DNA of 59,591 bases from the NCBI RefSeq assembly GCF_027925525.1, contig NZ_BSDJ01000043.1, forward strand, positions 1-59,591. The letters run 5' to 3'. Positions within the stretch are counted from its first letter, which is position 1. The number at the start of each line of letters is the position of its first letter. The notes under the pieces are model-generated. The model searched no databases. It was given only the letters and a program-made list of their open reading frames with translations, and had not been told where the DNA came from. Below are positions 7,704 through 15,485 of this stretch, piece by piece. The DNA is from Paenibacillus tyrphae. Lineage in GTDB: Bacteria; Bacillota; Bacilli; Paenibacillales; NBRC-103111. The translations under genes were made by a program, and so were the position numbers.

Positions 7704-7741
7704 AAAATAAAAAAACCTTTCCGACGTGAATCGGAAAGGTT
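7704..7741 (-). terminator. Terminator of the rplM-rpsI transcript
   Basis: An 11-bp stem (7731-7741 with 7714-7724) and a 6-nt loop, followed on the minus strand by TTTTTTTATTTT. It lies 14 bp after rpsI and ends the ribosomal-protein transcript before the cysH promoter. Confidence 0.95.
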
Positions 7742-7754
7742 CGTTGAGTCGATA

Positions 7755-8147
7755 TTAACGTTTGGAGAATTGAGGAGCGCGACGAGCAGCTTTCAAGCCG
7801 TACTTTTTACGCTCTTTCATCCGCGGGTCACGAGTCAGGAAGCCCGCTTTTTTCAGGGCGCCGCGGAATTCCGGATCTGCTTTCAGCAGAGCGCGGGAAA
7901 TCCCGTGACGGATCGCGCCGGCTTGTCCGGAGATCCCGCCGCCATGAGCCAGAACCAATACATCGTACTTGGACAATGTTTCAGTCAGGTTCAGCGGTTG
8001 TTTTACGATCAATTTCAGCGTTTCTAGACCAAAGTATTCGTCCAGCTCGCGTTTATTAATAACGATACGGCCTTCGCCCGGTACCAAACGTACACGTGCT
8101 ACCGAATGCTTACGACGACCGGTGCCATAATATTGTACTTGTGCCAC
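7755..8147 (-). CDS. rpsI: 30S ribosomal protein S9
   Basis: 130 aa, the usual length. The conserved start AQVQYYGTGRRKHSVARVRL and the C-terminal basic tail ending in FSKR, which reaches the P-site tRNA anticodon loop, are both present. It is 18 bp downstream of rplM, with which it forms a conserved pair, and is followed by a strong terminator. Confidence 0.98.
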   Translation of the reverse strand: MAQVQYYGTGRRKHSVARVRLVPGEGRIVINKRELDEYFGLETLKLIVKQPLNLTETLSKYDVLVLAHGGGISGQAGAIRHGISRALLKADPEFRGALKKAGFLTRDPRMKERKKYGLKAARRAPQFSKR

Positions 8148-8165
8148 AAGACAATCCTCCCTTTA

Positions 8166-8603
8166 TTAACCGCGAAGTTCCCAAACTTCAGGTTGTTGTG
8201 CTTGATGCGGATGTTCCGAACCTGCATACACTTTAAGCTTCGTTTTCAGGCGGTTGCCCAAGCGGTTTTTCGGAAGCATACCGTGAATCGCCAGTTCCAA
8301 CATACGCTCAGGCTTGTTGTTCAGCATATCTTGAGCCGAAGTCACTTTCAGACCGCCCGGATGCAGGGAGTGACGATAGTACATTTTGTTTTGCAGTTTT
8401 TTACCTGTCAAAACAATTTTCTCAGCATTGATGACGACAACGAAATCGCCAGTGTCTACATGCGGAGTAAATTGAGGCTTATGTTTGCCGCGCAGAATGC
8501 TTGCCGCTTCGCTGGCCAGACGTCCGAGCGTCTTGTCGGTAGCATCGATGATGTACCATTTGCGTTCAACTTCATTAGGCTTCGCCATATATGTGGTACG
8601 CAT
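8166..8603 (-). CDS. rplM: 50S ribosomal protein L13
   Basis: 145 aa, the standard length. L13 is an early-assembly protein of the large subunit. It begins MRTTYMAKPNEVERKWY, with AGGAGG 9 nt upstream of the ATG at 8603; a longer frame to 8642 has no start signal. It is the first gene of rplM-rpsI and has its own promoter and a structured leader. Confidence 0.98.
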   Translation of the reverse strand: MRTTYMAKPNEVERKWYIIDATDKTLGRLASEAASILRGKHKPQFTPHVDTGDFVVVINAEKIVLTGKKLQNKMYYRHSLHPGGLKVTSAQDMLNNKPERMLELAIHGMLPKNRLGNRLKTKLKVYAGSEHPHQAQQPEVWELRG

Positions 8604-8734
8604 GTTAATGTTCCTCCTAAATCTATCTTCATCACAGGTCATTCATAGTCATGGTTATAGGTTAAAACAAGTTGGTTGGCCGTTTCATTGACCCGGGGCC
8701 GTGGGGTAGCCAGTCATAAGAAACACCATTTGTT
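8604..8734 (-). promoter_or_regulatory. Probable L13 leader RNA
   Basis: This 130-nt transcribed leader sits between the promoter at 8735-8763 and rplM. It can form a stem GTTTC/GAAAC closed further by TGAC/GTCA around a G+C-rich loop. Firmicutes have a known L13 leader through which L13 is thought to control rplM-rpsI; the position fits, but I cannot align it to the family model by eye. Confidence 0.45.
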
Positions 8735-8763
8735 ATTTTACTACATTGGCGTGCAGTAATCAA
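8735..8763 (-). promoter_or_regulatory. Probable promoter for rplM-rpsI
   Basis: On the minus strand, TTGATT (8758-8763) and TAAAAT (8735-8740) are 17 bp apart. The -35 box overlaps the last codons of truA, so rplM-rpsI can be transcribed apart from the genes upstream. Confidence 0.6.
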
Positions 8764-9536
8764 GCATTTAGCGCATCTTTTCCATAAAAAACTTCCCACA
8801 ACATAAGCCCGTGCGCCATTGCCGTCGGGCCTGCCATAGCCCTGTCTTTCGCCGCCAAGACGTCGCGAATACTAGACGAGCTCCGCTTCCCTTCGCCAAC
8901 CTCAATCAAGGTACCTACAATGATACGCACCATATTATATAAGAACCCGCTGCCAGTCAAATAAATGTGGATAGCATAGGACTGCAAGTGCGGCTCCATC
9001 GGTTCGCACTCCAAGCGAGCTTCGAAGATCGTCCGAACATGGCTATCCGCCGACGATCGGCTCGAACAAAACGAAGTGAAGTCGTGCTCGCCAACGAAGC
9101 AGCTCAGCGCGTCCTGCATGGCCGTTATATCAAGGGAAGTCGGATGGTGAAACTCCGTCTGCTGCTTAAACAGATCCGGATATTTCCCGCATCGCATCGT
9201 ATATCGGTACGTCTTGCGCTTAGCAGACCTTCGGGCATGAAAATCATCCGGCACCACCATAGCATCCCATACCACAATATCATCCGGCAATCGTGAGTTC
9301 ATCGCCATGCACCAGCGTTCGATGGGGATTTGGGAACCGGTCTGAAAATTGAAGACCTGTCCCCTCGCATGAACCCCCGCATCGGTCCGCCCCGAAGCCG
9401 TCACTTTGATCTCCTCGAGGGTGAGCTGACACAAAGCCTGCTCCAGCTGCTGCTGAATCGTAATCTTCTGAGGCTGCGTCTGGAAGCCATGGTAGCTCGC
9501 CCCGTTATAGGATACCGTCATGCAGATGTTTCTCAC
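8760..9536 (-). CDS. truA: tRNA pseudouridine(38-40) synthase TruA
   Basis: 258 aa. It converts uridines 38-40 in the anticodon arm of many tRNAs to pseudouridine. The catalytic aspartate lies in GRTDAGVHARGQV (about residue 52). The C-terminal GSGFLYNMVRIIVGTL motif is typical. In Bacillus truA follows ecfA1-ecfA2-ecfT after rplQ; here it follows rplQ directly with a 102-bp gap. Confidence 0.97.
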   Translation of the reverse strand: MRNICMTVSYNGASYHGFQTQPQKITIQQQLEQALCQLTLEEIKVTASGRTDAGVHARGQVFNFQTGSQIPIERWCMAMNSRLPDDIVVWDAMVVPDDFHARRSAKRKTYRYTMRCGKYPDLFKQQTEFHHPTSLDITAMQDALSCFVGEHDFTSFCSSRSSADSHVRTIFEARLECEPMEPHLQSYAIHIYLTGSGFLYNMVRIIVGTLIEVGEGKRSSSSIRDVLAAKDRAMAGPTAMAHGLMLWEVFYGKDALNA

Positions 9537-9638
9537 GGCAGTCCTCCGTGCTTGGAAAAACGAAATTTTCGATCCTACAAAAAAAAGGGTTTCATCAGAA
9601 TCGTAAGATCCCGTCCACCCTTTCCCATCCTTTTTCTC

Positions 9639-10004
9639 TTAAGCCCGGTCTACAAGCTCCAAGTAAACCATTGGAGCAGCATCGCCGCGACGAGGTCCGA
9701 GCTTCAAAATGCGGGTATAGCCGCCTTGACGCTCAGCGTAGCGAGGAGCCAGATCGGAGAAAAGCTTTTGAATCGCATCTTGGTTTTCGTTTGCCGCTTC
9801 GCGACGAACGAAGGAAGCTACTTGCCGACGTGCATGCAAGTCACCACGTTTTGCCAAGGTGATCAATTTTTCTGCGATGGAACGAAGTTCTTTGGCTTTC
9901 GCTTCCGTCGTTTGAATGCGCTCATGTATGAACAAGTCGGTTACCAGATCGCGAAACAAAGCTTTACGCGCGCTGGAGTCACGACCCAACTTTTGGTATG
10001 CCAT
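9639..10004 (-). CDS. rplQ: 50S ribosomal protein L17
   Basis: 121 aa. It begins MAYQKLGRDSSARKALFRDL, the hallmark start of L17, and ends near the tunnel exit of the subunit. It is the last gene of the alpha operon, 49 bp after rpoA. No ECF-transporter genes follow it. Confidence 0.98.
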   Translation of the reverse strand: MAYQKLGRDSSARKALFRDLVTDLFIHERIQTTEAKAKELRSIAEKLITLAKRGDLHARRQVASFVRREAANENQDAIQKLFSDLAPRYAERQGGYTRILKLGPRRGDAAPMVYLELVDRA

Positions 10005-10053
10005 GTGAGCAACCTCCTTCTGCTTGATTGGTCAGAGGTGCGCGACTTAAGAC

Positions 10054-10998
10054 TTAATCTTCCATTCTCAGGCCAAGACCAAGCTCTTCGAGCTTCTCTT
10101 GAACTTCCTCCAGAGATTTGCGACCCAAGTTGCGGACCTTCATCATGTCTTCTTCCGTTTTCGTAATCAATTCCTGCACCGTATTGATGCCGGCGCGCTT
10201 CAGGCAGTTGTAGGAACGAACCGAGAGATCGAGTTCTTCGATAGTCATCTCCAGAACTTTCTCCTTCTTGTCCTCTTCCTTCTCCACCATAATCTCGGCG
10301 TCCTTGGCTTCGTCGGTCAGACCGACGAACAGCATCAAATGCTCCGTCAAAATTTTGGCGCCCAAGCTTACGGCTTCTTCCGGGCGGATGCTTCCATCCG
10401 TCCAAACTTCAAGGGTCAACTTATCATAGTTGGTAACTTGACCGACGCGAGTGTTTTCTACGCTATAATTGACACGAGTAATCGGAGTGTAGATCGAATC
10501 GATCGGAATCACGCCGATCGGCTGATCCTCTTTTTTGTTCTTGTCTGCCGATACGTATCCCCGGCCGCGGCTCGCATGAATTCTCATATGCAGCCTTGCA
10601 TCGGAGGACAGCGTAGCAATGTGCAAATCCGGGTTTAAGATTTCCACATCGCTATCGCCGCGAATATCGCCAGCCACAACAGCCCCTTCACCTTCGGCAT
10701 CAATCTCGAGCACTTTCTCCTCATCGGAGTGAATCTTGAGCGATAGCCCTTTCAGGTTCAGGATAATCTCCGTAACATCTTCCATGACACCCGGAATGGT
10801 GGAGAACTCATGCAGCACGCCGTCGATTTGCACGGACGTCACAGCGGCGCCCGGCAAAGACGAAAGCAAAATTCTGCGAAGCGAGTTCCCAAGAGTCGTT
10901 CCGTAGCCTCGTTCCAATGGCTCTACGACAAACTTGCCGTAGGTGCCGTCTTCGCTCAATGATACGGTTTCTATTTTCGGCTTTTCGATTTCGATCAT
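10054..10998 (-). CDS. rpoA: RNA polymerase alpha subunit
   Basis: 314 aa, the standard length. The N-terminal domain (about 1-230) dimerises and nucleates core assembly (LGNSLRRILLSSLPG is conserved). A flexible acidic linker leads to the C-terminal domain (about 250-314, LDLSVRSYNCLKRAGI...), which binds UP elements and activators. The ATG at 10998 follows GGAGGG at 8 nt; an in-frame ATG at 11073 is rejected. It lies between rpsK and rplQ, the universal order. Confidence 0.99.
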   Translation of the reverse strand: MIEIEKPKIETVSLSEDGTYGKFVVEPLERGYGTTLGNSLRRILLSSLPGAAVTSVQIDGVLHEFSTIPGVMEDVTEIILNLKGLSLKIHSDEEKVLEIDAEGEGAVVAGDIRGDSDVEILNPDLHIATLSSDARLHMRIHASRGRGYVSADKNKKEDQPIGVIPIDSIYTPITRVNYSVENTRVGQVTNYDKLTLEVWTDGSIRPEEAVSLGAKILTEHLMLFVGLTDEAKDAEIMVEKEEDKKEKVLEMTIEELDLSVRSYNCLKRAGINTVQELITKTEEDMMKVRNLGRKSLEEVQEKLEELGLGLRMED

Positions 10999-11124
10999 GG
11001 TTACACCCTCCTTCAAAACGTCGTTTCCCTTTGGATAACTTAAGACGTATAAACGCGCAGTATGCCTATCCAAATAGTATTCACAACTTTTGGAAATTTA
11101 TACCGCCTGGCTTAGCAATCCTAA

Positions 11125-11520
11125 TTAGACACGACGACGTTTCGGAGGACGGCAACCGTTGTGAGGAATCGGTGTAACGTCTTTAATCAGGTTAACTTCC
11201 AAACCTGCAGCTTGCAGCGAACGAATCGCAGCTTCGCGACCTGCACCCGGTCCTTTAACCATAACCTCAACTGCTCTCATGCCATGCTCCATAGCAGCTT
11301 TTGCCGCAGATTCGGCAGCCATTTGCGCAGCAAACGGAGTGCTTTTACGCGAGCCTTTGAAGCCGAGGTTACCGGCGCTTGCCCAGGAGATTGCATTCCC
11401 GTGCGGGTCGGTAATGGTTACGATAGTGTTGTTGAACGTAGAGCGGATATGAGCCACTCCGGAGTCGATATTTTTCCGATCACGACGTTTTGTACGAACG
11501 ACTTTTTTAGGTTTAGCCAT
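11125..11520 (-). CDS. rpsK: 30S ribosomal protein S11
   Basis: 131 aa. S11 lines the platform of the small subunit near the Shine-Dalgarno helix. The conserved GVAHIRSTFNNTIVTITDP and C-terminal NGCRPPKRRRV are present. It is 20 bp after rpsM. The following 126-bp gap to rpoA shows no clear terminator. Confidence 0.98.
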   Translation of the reverse strand: MAKPKKVVRTKRRDRKNIDSGVAHIRSTFNNTIVTITDPHGNAISWASAGNLGFKGSRKSTPFAAQMAAESAAKAAMEHGMRAVEVMVKGPGAGREAAIRSLQAAGLEVNLIKDVTPIPHNGCRPPKRRRV

Positions 11521-11540
11521 TTAAAGGTTACCCCCCTTTA

Positions 11541-11909
11541 CTATTTTTTCTTATTAGCTACCGTACGACGAGGACCTTTGCGCGTACGAGCATTTGTTTT
11601 AGTACGTTGACCGCGAACAGGCAGGCCGCGGCGGTGACGAACGCCACGATAGCAGCCGATCTCGATCAGGCGCTTAATGTTCAGCGAGATTTCACGACGC
11701 AGGTCGCCTTCCACTTTCAGCGTTTTGTCGATGACGTCGCGGATTTTGCTCACTTCGTCTTCCGTCAAATCGCGAACGCGAGTATCGGCATTGATACCGG
11801 TTTGAGCGACGATTTTCTGAGCAGTCGTGTTACCGATCCCGAAAATGTAGGTCAGCGCGATTACTACTCGTTTGTCACGAGGCAAGTCTACACCAGCAAT
11901 ACGTGCCAT
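11541..11909 (-). CDS. rpsM: 30S ribosomal protein S13
   Basis: 122 aa. S13 forms the head bridges to the large subunit and touches P-site tRNA. MARIAGVDLPRDKR at the start and the basic tail TRKGPRRTVANKKK are typical. It lies 16 bp after rpmJ. Confidence 0.98.
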   Translation of the reverse strand: MARIAGVDLPRDKRVVIALTYIFGIGNTTAQKIVAQTGINADTRVRDLTEDEVSKIRDVIDKTLKVEGDLRREISLNIKRLIEIGCYRGVRHRRGLPVRGQRTKTNARTRKGPRRTVANKKK

Positions 11910-11925
11910 TTAACACAGCACCTCC

Positions 11926-12039
11926 TTAACCTTGTTTTTGTTTGTGTTTCGGATTTTCGCAGATTACCATAACGTTCCCTTTGCGGCGAATGACTTTGCA
12001 TTTTTCGCAAATCGGCTTGACCGACGGTCTAACCTTCAT
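11926..12039 (-). CDS. rpmJ: 50S ribosomal protein L36 (zinc-binding form)
   Basis: 37 aa, running from MKVRPSVKPICEKC to KHKQKQG. The zinc motif C-x2-C-x12-C-x4-H is intact (Cys11, Cys14, Cys27, His32), so this is the zinc-containing form. AGGAGG is 8 nt upstream of the ATG. Just before that site sits the first of three tandem hairpin modules. It lies between infA and rpsM, the usual place. Confidence 0.97.
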   Translation of the reverse strand: MKVRPSVKPICEKCKVIRRKGNVMVICENPKHKQKQG

Positions 12040-12056
12040 GGTGTTAACCTCCTAAG

Positions 12057-12157
12057 AGTTTTCGATAGAAAACTTTCTTCGTAAGCGTTGCTTAGTTTTC
12101 AAGAGAAAACTTACTTCGTAAGCGTTAGCTGAGCTTTGTGAGAAAACTGACTTCGTA
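12057..12157. repeat. Three tandem hairpin modules upstream of rpmJ
   Basis: Three copies of a roughly 30-bp module lie at 12057-12086, 12094-12123 and 12132-12157, with a period of 37-38 bp. On the plus strand each reads as a GAAAACT-type hairpin followed by CTTCGTAAGC. In the mRNA (minus) sense the first two form perfect 7-bp stems such as AGTTTTCTATCGAAAACT, and the last hairpin ends 4 nt before the rpmJ ribosome binding site. The module next to infA is degenerate. Related copies lie before rpsN, rplX and rplJ. Confidence 0.85.
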
Positions 12158-12160
12158 CAT

Positions 12161-12379
12161 TTATTTAAAACGATAGGTTATACGGCCTCTGGTCAAATCA
12201 TAGGGCGAGAGCTCGACCGTCACTTTATCGCCGGGCAGGATCCGGATAAAGTGCATTCTGATTTTACCGGATACGTGAGCAAGTATCTTATGACCGTTCT
12301 CCAGTTCAACCTTAAACATTGCATTCGGAAGAGGTTCAATCACTGTACCTTCAACTTCAATCACATCTTCTTTGGCCAC
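12161..12379 (-). CDS. infA: Translation initiation factor IF-1
   Basis: 72 aa, the standard length: an OB-fold protein that binds the A site during initiation. Start is GTG at 12379, with AGGAG 7 nt upstream; an ATG two codons earlier is almost on top of that site and would give a non-standard length. The ribosome binding site lies in the last codons of the KOW-protein gene, so translation is probably coupled. Confidence 0.97.
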   Translation of the reverse strand: MAKEDVIEVEGTVIEPLPNAMFKVELENGHKILAHVSGKIRMHFIRILPGDKVTVELSPYDLTRGRITYRFK

Positions 12380-12381
12380 AG

Positions 12382-12690
12382 TCATTCTCCTTTCTCTTGC
12401 GCTTTCGCTGATTCATGGTCCGCATACTTCGTCAATGCAAACCGCAGCTTTCCGTTGGTGACTCGACCGGTAGTCATAATACTATCAGCCACTTCGCTGC
12501 TGATCGCCGGCAGAAGCTCAAGATGAATCACGTTTTTCTTTTTGGGTGCGTCTGATTTCCGTTTTCCGCCGTCTGCAATCCACACGTACCGTTGGTCTAC
12601 GACGCCGATTATGACAGCGTACGATCCGGATTCCCGTCCCCGATTCACCCTTACGATTTGTCCGATCTGGGGCATGTTCGATGTTGCCAT
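12382..12690 (-). CDS. KOW-domain RNA-binding protein (YbzG-like)
   Basis: 102 aa. The N-terminal half (about 5-60) has a KOW/L14e-like fold signature (GQIVRVNRGRESGSYAVIIG). Proteins of this kind sit between map and infA in Firmicutes; a role at the ribosome is presumed but not established as far as I know. It starts 6 bp after map with a weak ribosome binding site and ends 2 bp before infA, so it is tightly embedded in the operon. Confidence 0.85.
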   Translation of the reverse strand: MATSNMPQIGQIVRVNRGRESGSYAVIIGVVDQRYVWIADGGKRKSDAPKKKNVIHLELLPAISSEVADSIMTTGRVTNGKLRFALTKYADHESAKAQEKGE

Positions 12691-12696
12691 CGTGCT

Positions 12697-13449
12697 TTAC
12701 TTACCGGGCAGCGTAAAAATCTCGTAGCCGTCCGGCGTAATCGCTATGGTATGCTCAAAATGCGCGCACAGTGTGCCATCCACCGTCACAACCGTCCAAT
12801 TGTCTGCGAGGGTCTTCACATAACTTTCCCCCACGTTGACCATCGGCTCGATTGCAAGTACCATACCGGGCTTCAGCCGCGGACCGCGCCCTGGAATGCC
12901 GTAGTTCGGAATCTGCGGCTCCTCGTGGAGCTTCGTTCCGATGCCATGTCCTACGTATTCCCGAACAACCGAAAAACCTTCATCTTCAATCACTTTTTGA
13001 ATGGCGTGGGATATCGTGTACAGTCTGGCGTCCGGCTTGGCTTCGGCAAGTCCTGCATAAAGCGACCTTTCGGTTACTTCGAGCAGCTTGCGGGCCGTAT
13101 CGGAAATCTCGCCAACACCGTAGGTCCATGCGGAATCTCCATGATATCCTTTGTACTCTGCACCGATGTCGATACTGATGATGTCACCGTCTTTAAGCTT
13201 TCGTTGACTGGGTATGCCGTGAACCAGTTCGTCGTTGACCGAAGCGCAAATACTGCCAGGAAAACCATTGTAGCCTTTAAAAGACGGAATTGCGCCCTGA
13301 CTGCGAATAAAATCTTCTGCGATCTGGTCGAGCTGTTTCGTTGTAATATCGGGCTGAATGGCTTGCCGCAGCACCCGATGCGTTTCGGCGACAATCCGTC
13401 CCGCCTCCCGCATCAATTCCAATTCAGCAGCTGACTTACAGATGATCAT
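12697..13449 (-). CDS. map: Methionine aminopeptidase, type I
   Basis: 250 aa. It removes the initiator methionine from nascent proteins. The five metal ligands of the pita-bread fold can be placed: Asp in SIDIGAEYKGYHGDSAWT (two), His in GHGIGTKLHEEP, Glu in AIEPMV and Glu in FEHTIAI. No N-terminal zinc extension is present. Its start shares one base with the adk stop (TAATG), indicating translational coupling. Confidence 0.98.
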   Translation of the reverse strand: MIICKSAAELELMREAGRIVAETHRVLRQAIQPDITTKQLDQIAEDFIRSQGAIPSFKGYNGFPGSICASVNDELVHGIPSQRKLKDGDIISIDIGAEYKGYHGDSAWTYGVGEISDTARKLLEVTERSLYAGLAEAKPDARLYTISHAIQKVIEDEGFSVVREYVGHGIGTKLHEEPQIPNYGIPGRGPRLKPGMVLAIEPMVNVGESYVKTLADNWTVVTVDGTLCAHFEHTIAITPDGYEIFTLPGK

Positions 13450-14099
13450 TACGCAAGCCCCCGCAATTGTGAACTGATTTGTGCAGTAACCGTATTAATC
13501 TCTTGCTCACCGTTAACCTCACGCAATATTCCCTTGTTACGATAATACTCCAAAAGCGGAGCGGTTTTATTGGTATACTCGTCCAAACGAGTCCCTACTT
13601 TTTCTTCGGTGTCATCCGAACGTTGATACAACTCACCAGAACATTTGTCGCAAACATGCTCACGTGCAGGAGGGTTAAACAAGACATGATACGTAGCACC
13701 GCAGGATTTACAGATCCGGCGACCTGTCAAACGGGCAAGCAGCAAATCCCGATCTACTTTCAGATTGATCACGTGCTCGATGGTTTTACCCAGCGATGCC
13801 GCAATCTCATCCAAAGCTTCGGCTTGGGAGATGGTTCTTGGAAAACCGTCCAGCAAAAAGCCTTTGCTGCAGTCCGGCTGCTGAAGGCGTTCGCGAACGA
13901 TCCCGATCGTAATTTCATCCGGTACGAGCAAACCTTGATCCACATACTTCTTCGCTTCGAGCCCGAGCGGCGTTTCCTGCTTCATCGCCAGCCGAAAGGC
14001 GTCTCCCGTAGAAATATGCGGAATTTGAAACTCATCAACGATTCGTTCCGCCTGAGTACCTTTTCCTGCACCCGGGGGCCCCATAAAGATGACGTTCAT
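13449..14099 (-). CDS. adk: Adenylate kinase (zinc-containing LID)
   Basis: 216 aa. It interconverts ATP+AMP and 2 ADP. The P-loop GPPGAGKGT is at residues 7-15, and the LID domain (about 126-160) holds four cysteines in CKSC and CDKC, a structural zinc site typical of Gram-positive enzymes. It follows secY by 84 bp, a gap filled by a long hairpin. Confidence 0.98.
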   Translation of the reverse strand: MNVIFMGPPGAGKGTQAERIVDEFQIPHISTGDAFRLAMKQETPLGLEAKKYVDQGLLVPDEITIGIVRERLQQPDCSKGFLLDGFPRTISQAEALDEIAASLGKTIEHVINLKVDRDLLLARLTGRRICKSCGATYHVLFNPPAREHVCDKCSGELYQRSDDTEEKVGTRLDEYTNKTAPLLEYYRNKGILREVNGEQEINTVTAQISSQLRGLA

Positions 14100-14140
14100 C
14101 AGACTTCCTCCCCACTGGCATCTATCGATACTAACAGCAC

Positions 14141-14181
14141 AATAGGTGCCGATAGCTAAAAGCTCACTATCAGTACCTATT
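14141..14181 (-). promoter_or_regulatory. Long hairpin between secY and adk
   Basis: Arms at 14141-14155 and 14167-14181 form a 15-bp imperfect stem (AATAGGT and CTATC blocks pair) around an 11-nt loop. It starts 2 bp after the secY stop. No T-run follows in the minus direction, so it is not a standard terminator; it may be an mRNA processing or stability element that adjusts adk-map levels. Confidence 0.6.
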
Positions 14182-14183
14182 TG

Positions 14184-15485
14184 CTATTTATTAATGAAGC
14201 CTTTGTAGTGGCGTTTGATCAGTTGGCTCTCGATTTGTTTCATCGTCTCAAGTCCTACACCGATAACGATCAGCAAAGACGTTCCGCCAATGGTAACCGA
14301 GTTCGGCAGTCCAGCTACAGAACCGATAATCATAGGAAGGATCGAGATGGCAGCCAAGAAGAACGCACCGGACAATGTAATTCGGCTCATGACTCGCGTC
14401 AGGTAGACCGAAGTCGTTTTGCCGGGACGGATGCCTGGAACATATCCACCGTTTTTCTTCATCTGATCCGCCATTTGCACAGGATTCATCTGTACAAACG
14501 TGTAGAAATACGTGAAGCCGATGATCAACAAAACGTACAGCACCATACCGAGCGGATGCGTGTAGTTCAAGTTGGTGATAATCCACTCCGCCACCGCGTT
14601 GCCTCTCCAGAAGCTAGCGATCGTCGGAGGAAACATCAACAACGAAAGCGAGAAGATGACCGGAATGACGCCCGCCGCATTCACTTTAAGCGGAATGTGC
14701 GTCGACTGTCCTCCGAACATTTTACGGCCTACCACTCGTTTTGCATACTGCACCGGAATTTTACGAACGCCCTGCTGGACGAAAATCACACCGGCGATCA
14801 AAGCAATGACCACGACGGCAATAATAACGACCTTCAAGATGTTAAGGAAGAGCGCGCCGCCTGCATCTGCAAATTGCGTTTGGTATATTTGTCTGATGCC
14901 AGTCGGGATTGCCGCGACAATCCCTGCGAAGATGATAATGGAAATACCATTTCCAATGCCATTTTCGGTGATTTGTTCCCCTAACCACATCAGAAAAGCA
15001 GTCCCAGCCGTAAGCACGATCGCGATCAACGCATACGTCGTAAAGTTCGGATTGATCACAAGACCGGCATATAGACGGTTAAATCCGATCGCCAGACCAA
15101 AGGCTTGCACAATTCCCAGCACAATGGTCCCGTAACGGGTAATCTGGCTTAACTTCTTTCTGCCGACTTCTCCTTCTTTAGCCCATTGCGTGAATGTCGG
15201 AATGACATCCATGGAAAGAAGCTGCACGATGATGGATGCCGTGATATACGGCATAATCCCCATCGCGAAGATGGAGAATTGGAACAACGCGCCGCCGGAG
15301 AATGTATTCAGCAAGCCGAATACACCACCTGCGTTAGCTTGGTCTTGAAGCTTGAGAATGTCTGTGTTGATGTTAGGTACCGGAATAAAAGCACCAATTC
15401 TGTAGACGATCAGCACCAGAAGGGTGAAAAGGATCCGTCTCCTCAGATCGTCTACTTTCATAATATTGGATATGGTACGAAACAT
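14184..15485 (-). CDS. secY: Preprotein translocase subunit SecY
   Basis: 433 aa with ten predicted membrane helices. SecY forms the protein-conducting channel with SecE and SecG. Typical stretches are ILFTLLVLIVYRIGAFIPVP in helix 1, the plug region after it, and the GIRPGKTT cytoplasmic loop. Its start codon overlaps the rplO stop by one base. secE is elsewhere in the window (41389-41601). Confidence 0.98.
   Translation of the reverse strand: MFRTISNIMKVDDLRRRILFTLLVLIVYRIGAFIPVPNINTDILKLQDQANAGGVFGLLNTFSGGALFQFSIFAMGIMPYITASIIVQLLSMDVIPTFTQWAKEGEVGRKKLSQITRYGTIVLGIVQAFGLAIGFNRLYAGLVINPNFTTYALIAIVLTAGTAFLMWLGEQITENGIGNGISIIIFAGIVAAIPTGIRQIYQTQFADAGGALFLNILKVVIIAVVVIALIAGVIFVQQGVRKIPVQYAKRVVGRKMFGGQSTHIPLKVNAAGVIPVIFSLSLLMFPPTIASFWRGNAVAEWIITNLNYTHPLGMVLYVLLIIGFTYFYTFVQMNPVQMADQMKKNGGYVPGIRPGKTTSVYLTRVMSRITLSGAFFLAAISILPMIIGSVAGLPNSVTIGGTSLLIVIGVGLETMKQIESQLIKRHYKGFINK

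Noticed and set aside
12057..12157. CRISPR-like array because of regular spacing
   Set aside because: Only three short copies, the spaced parts are 7-8 bp, the repeats form hairpins with varying arms, and there are no cas genes.
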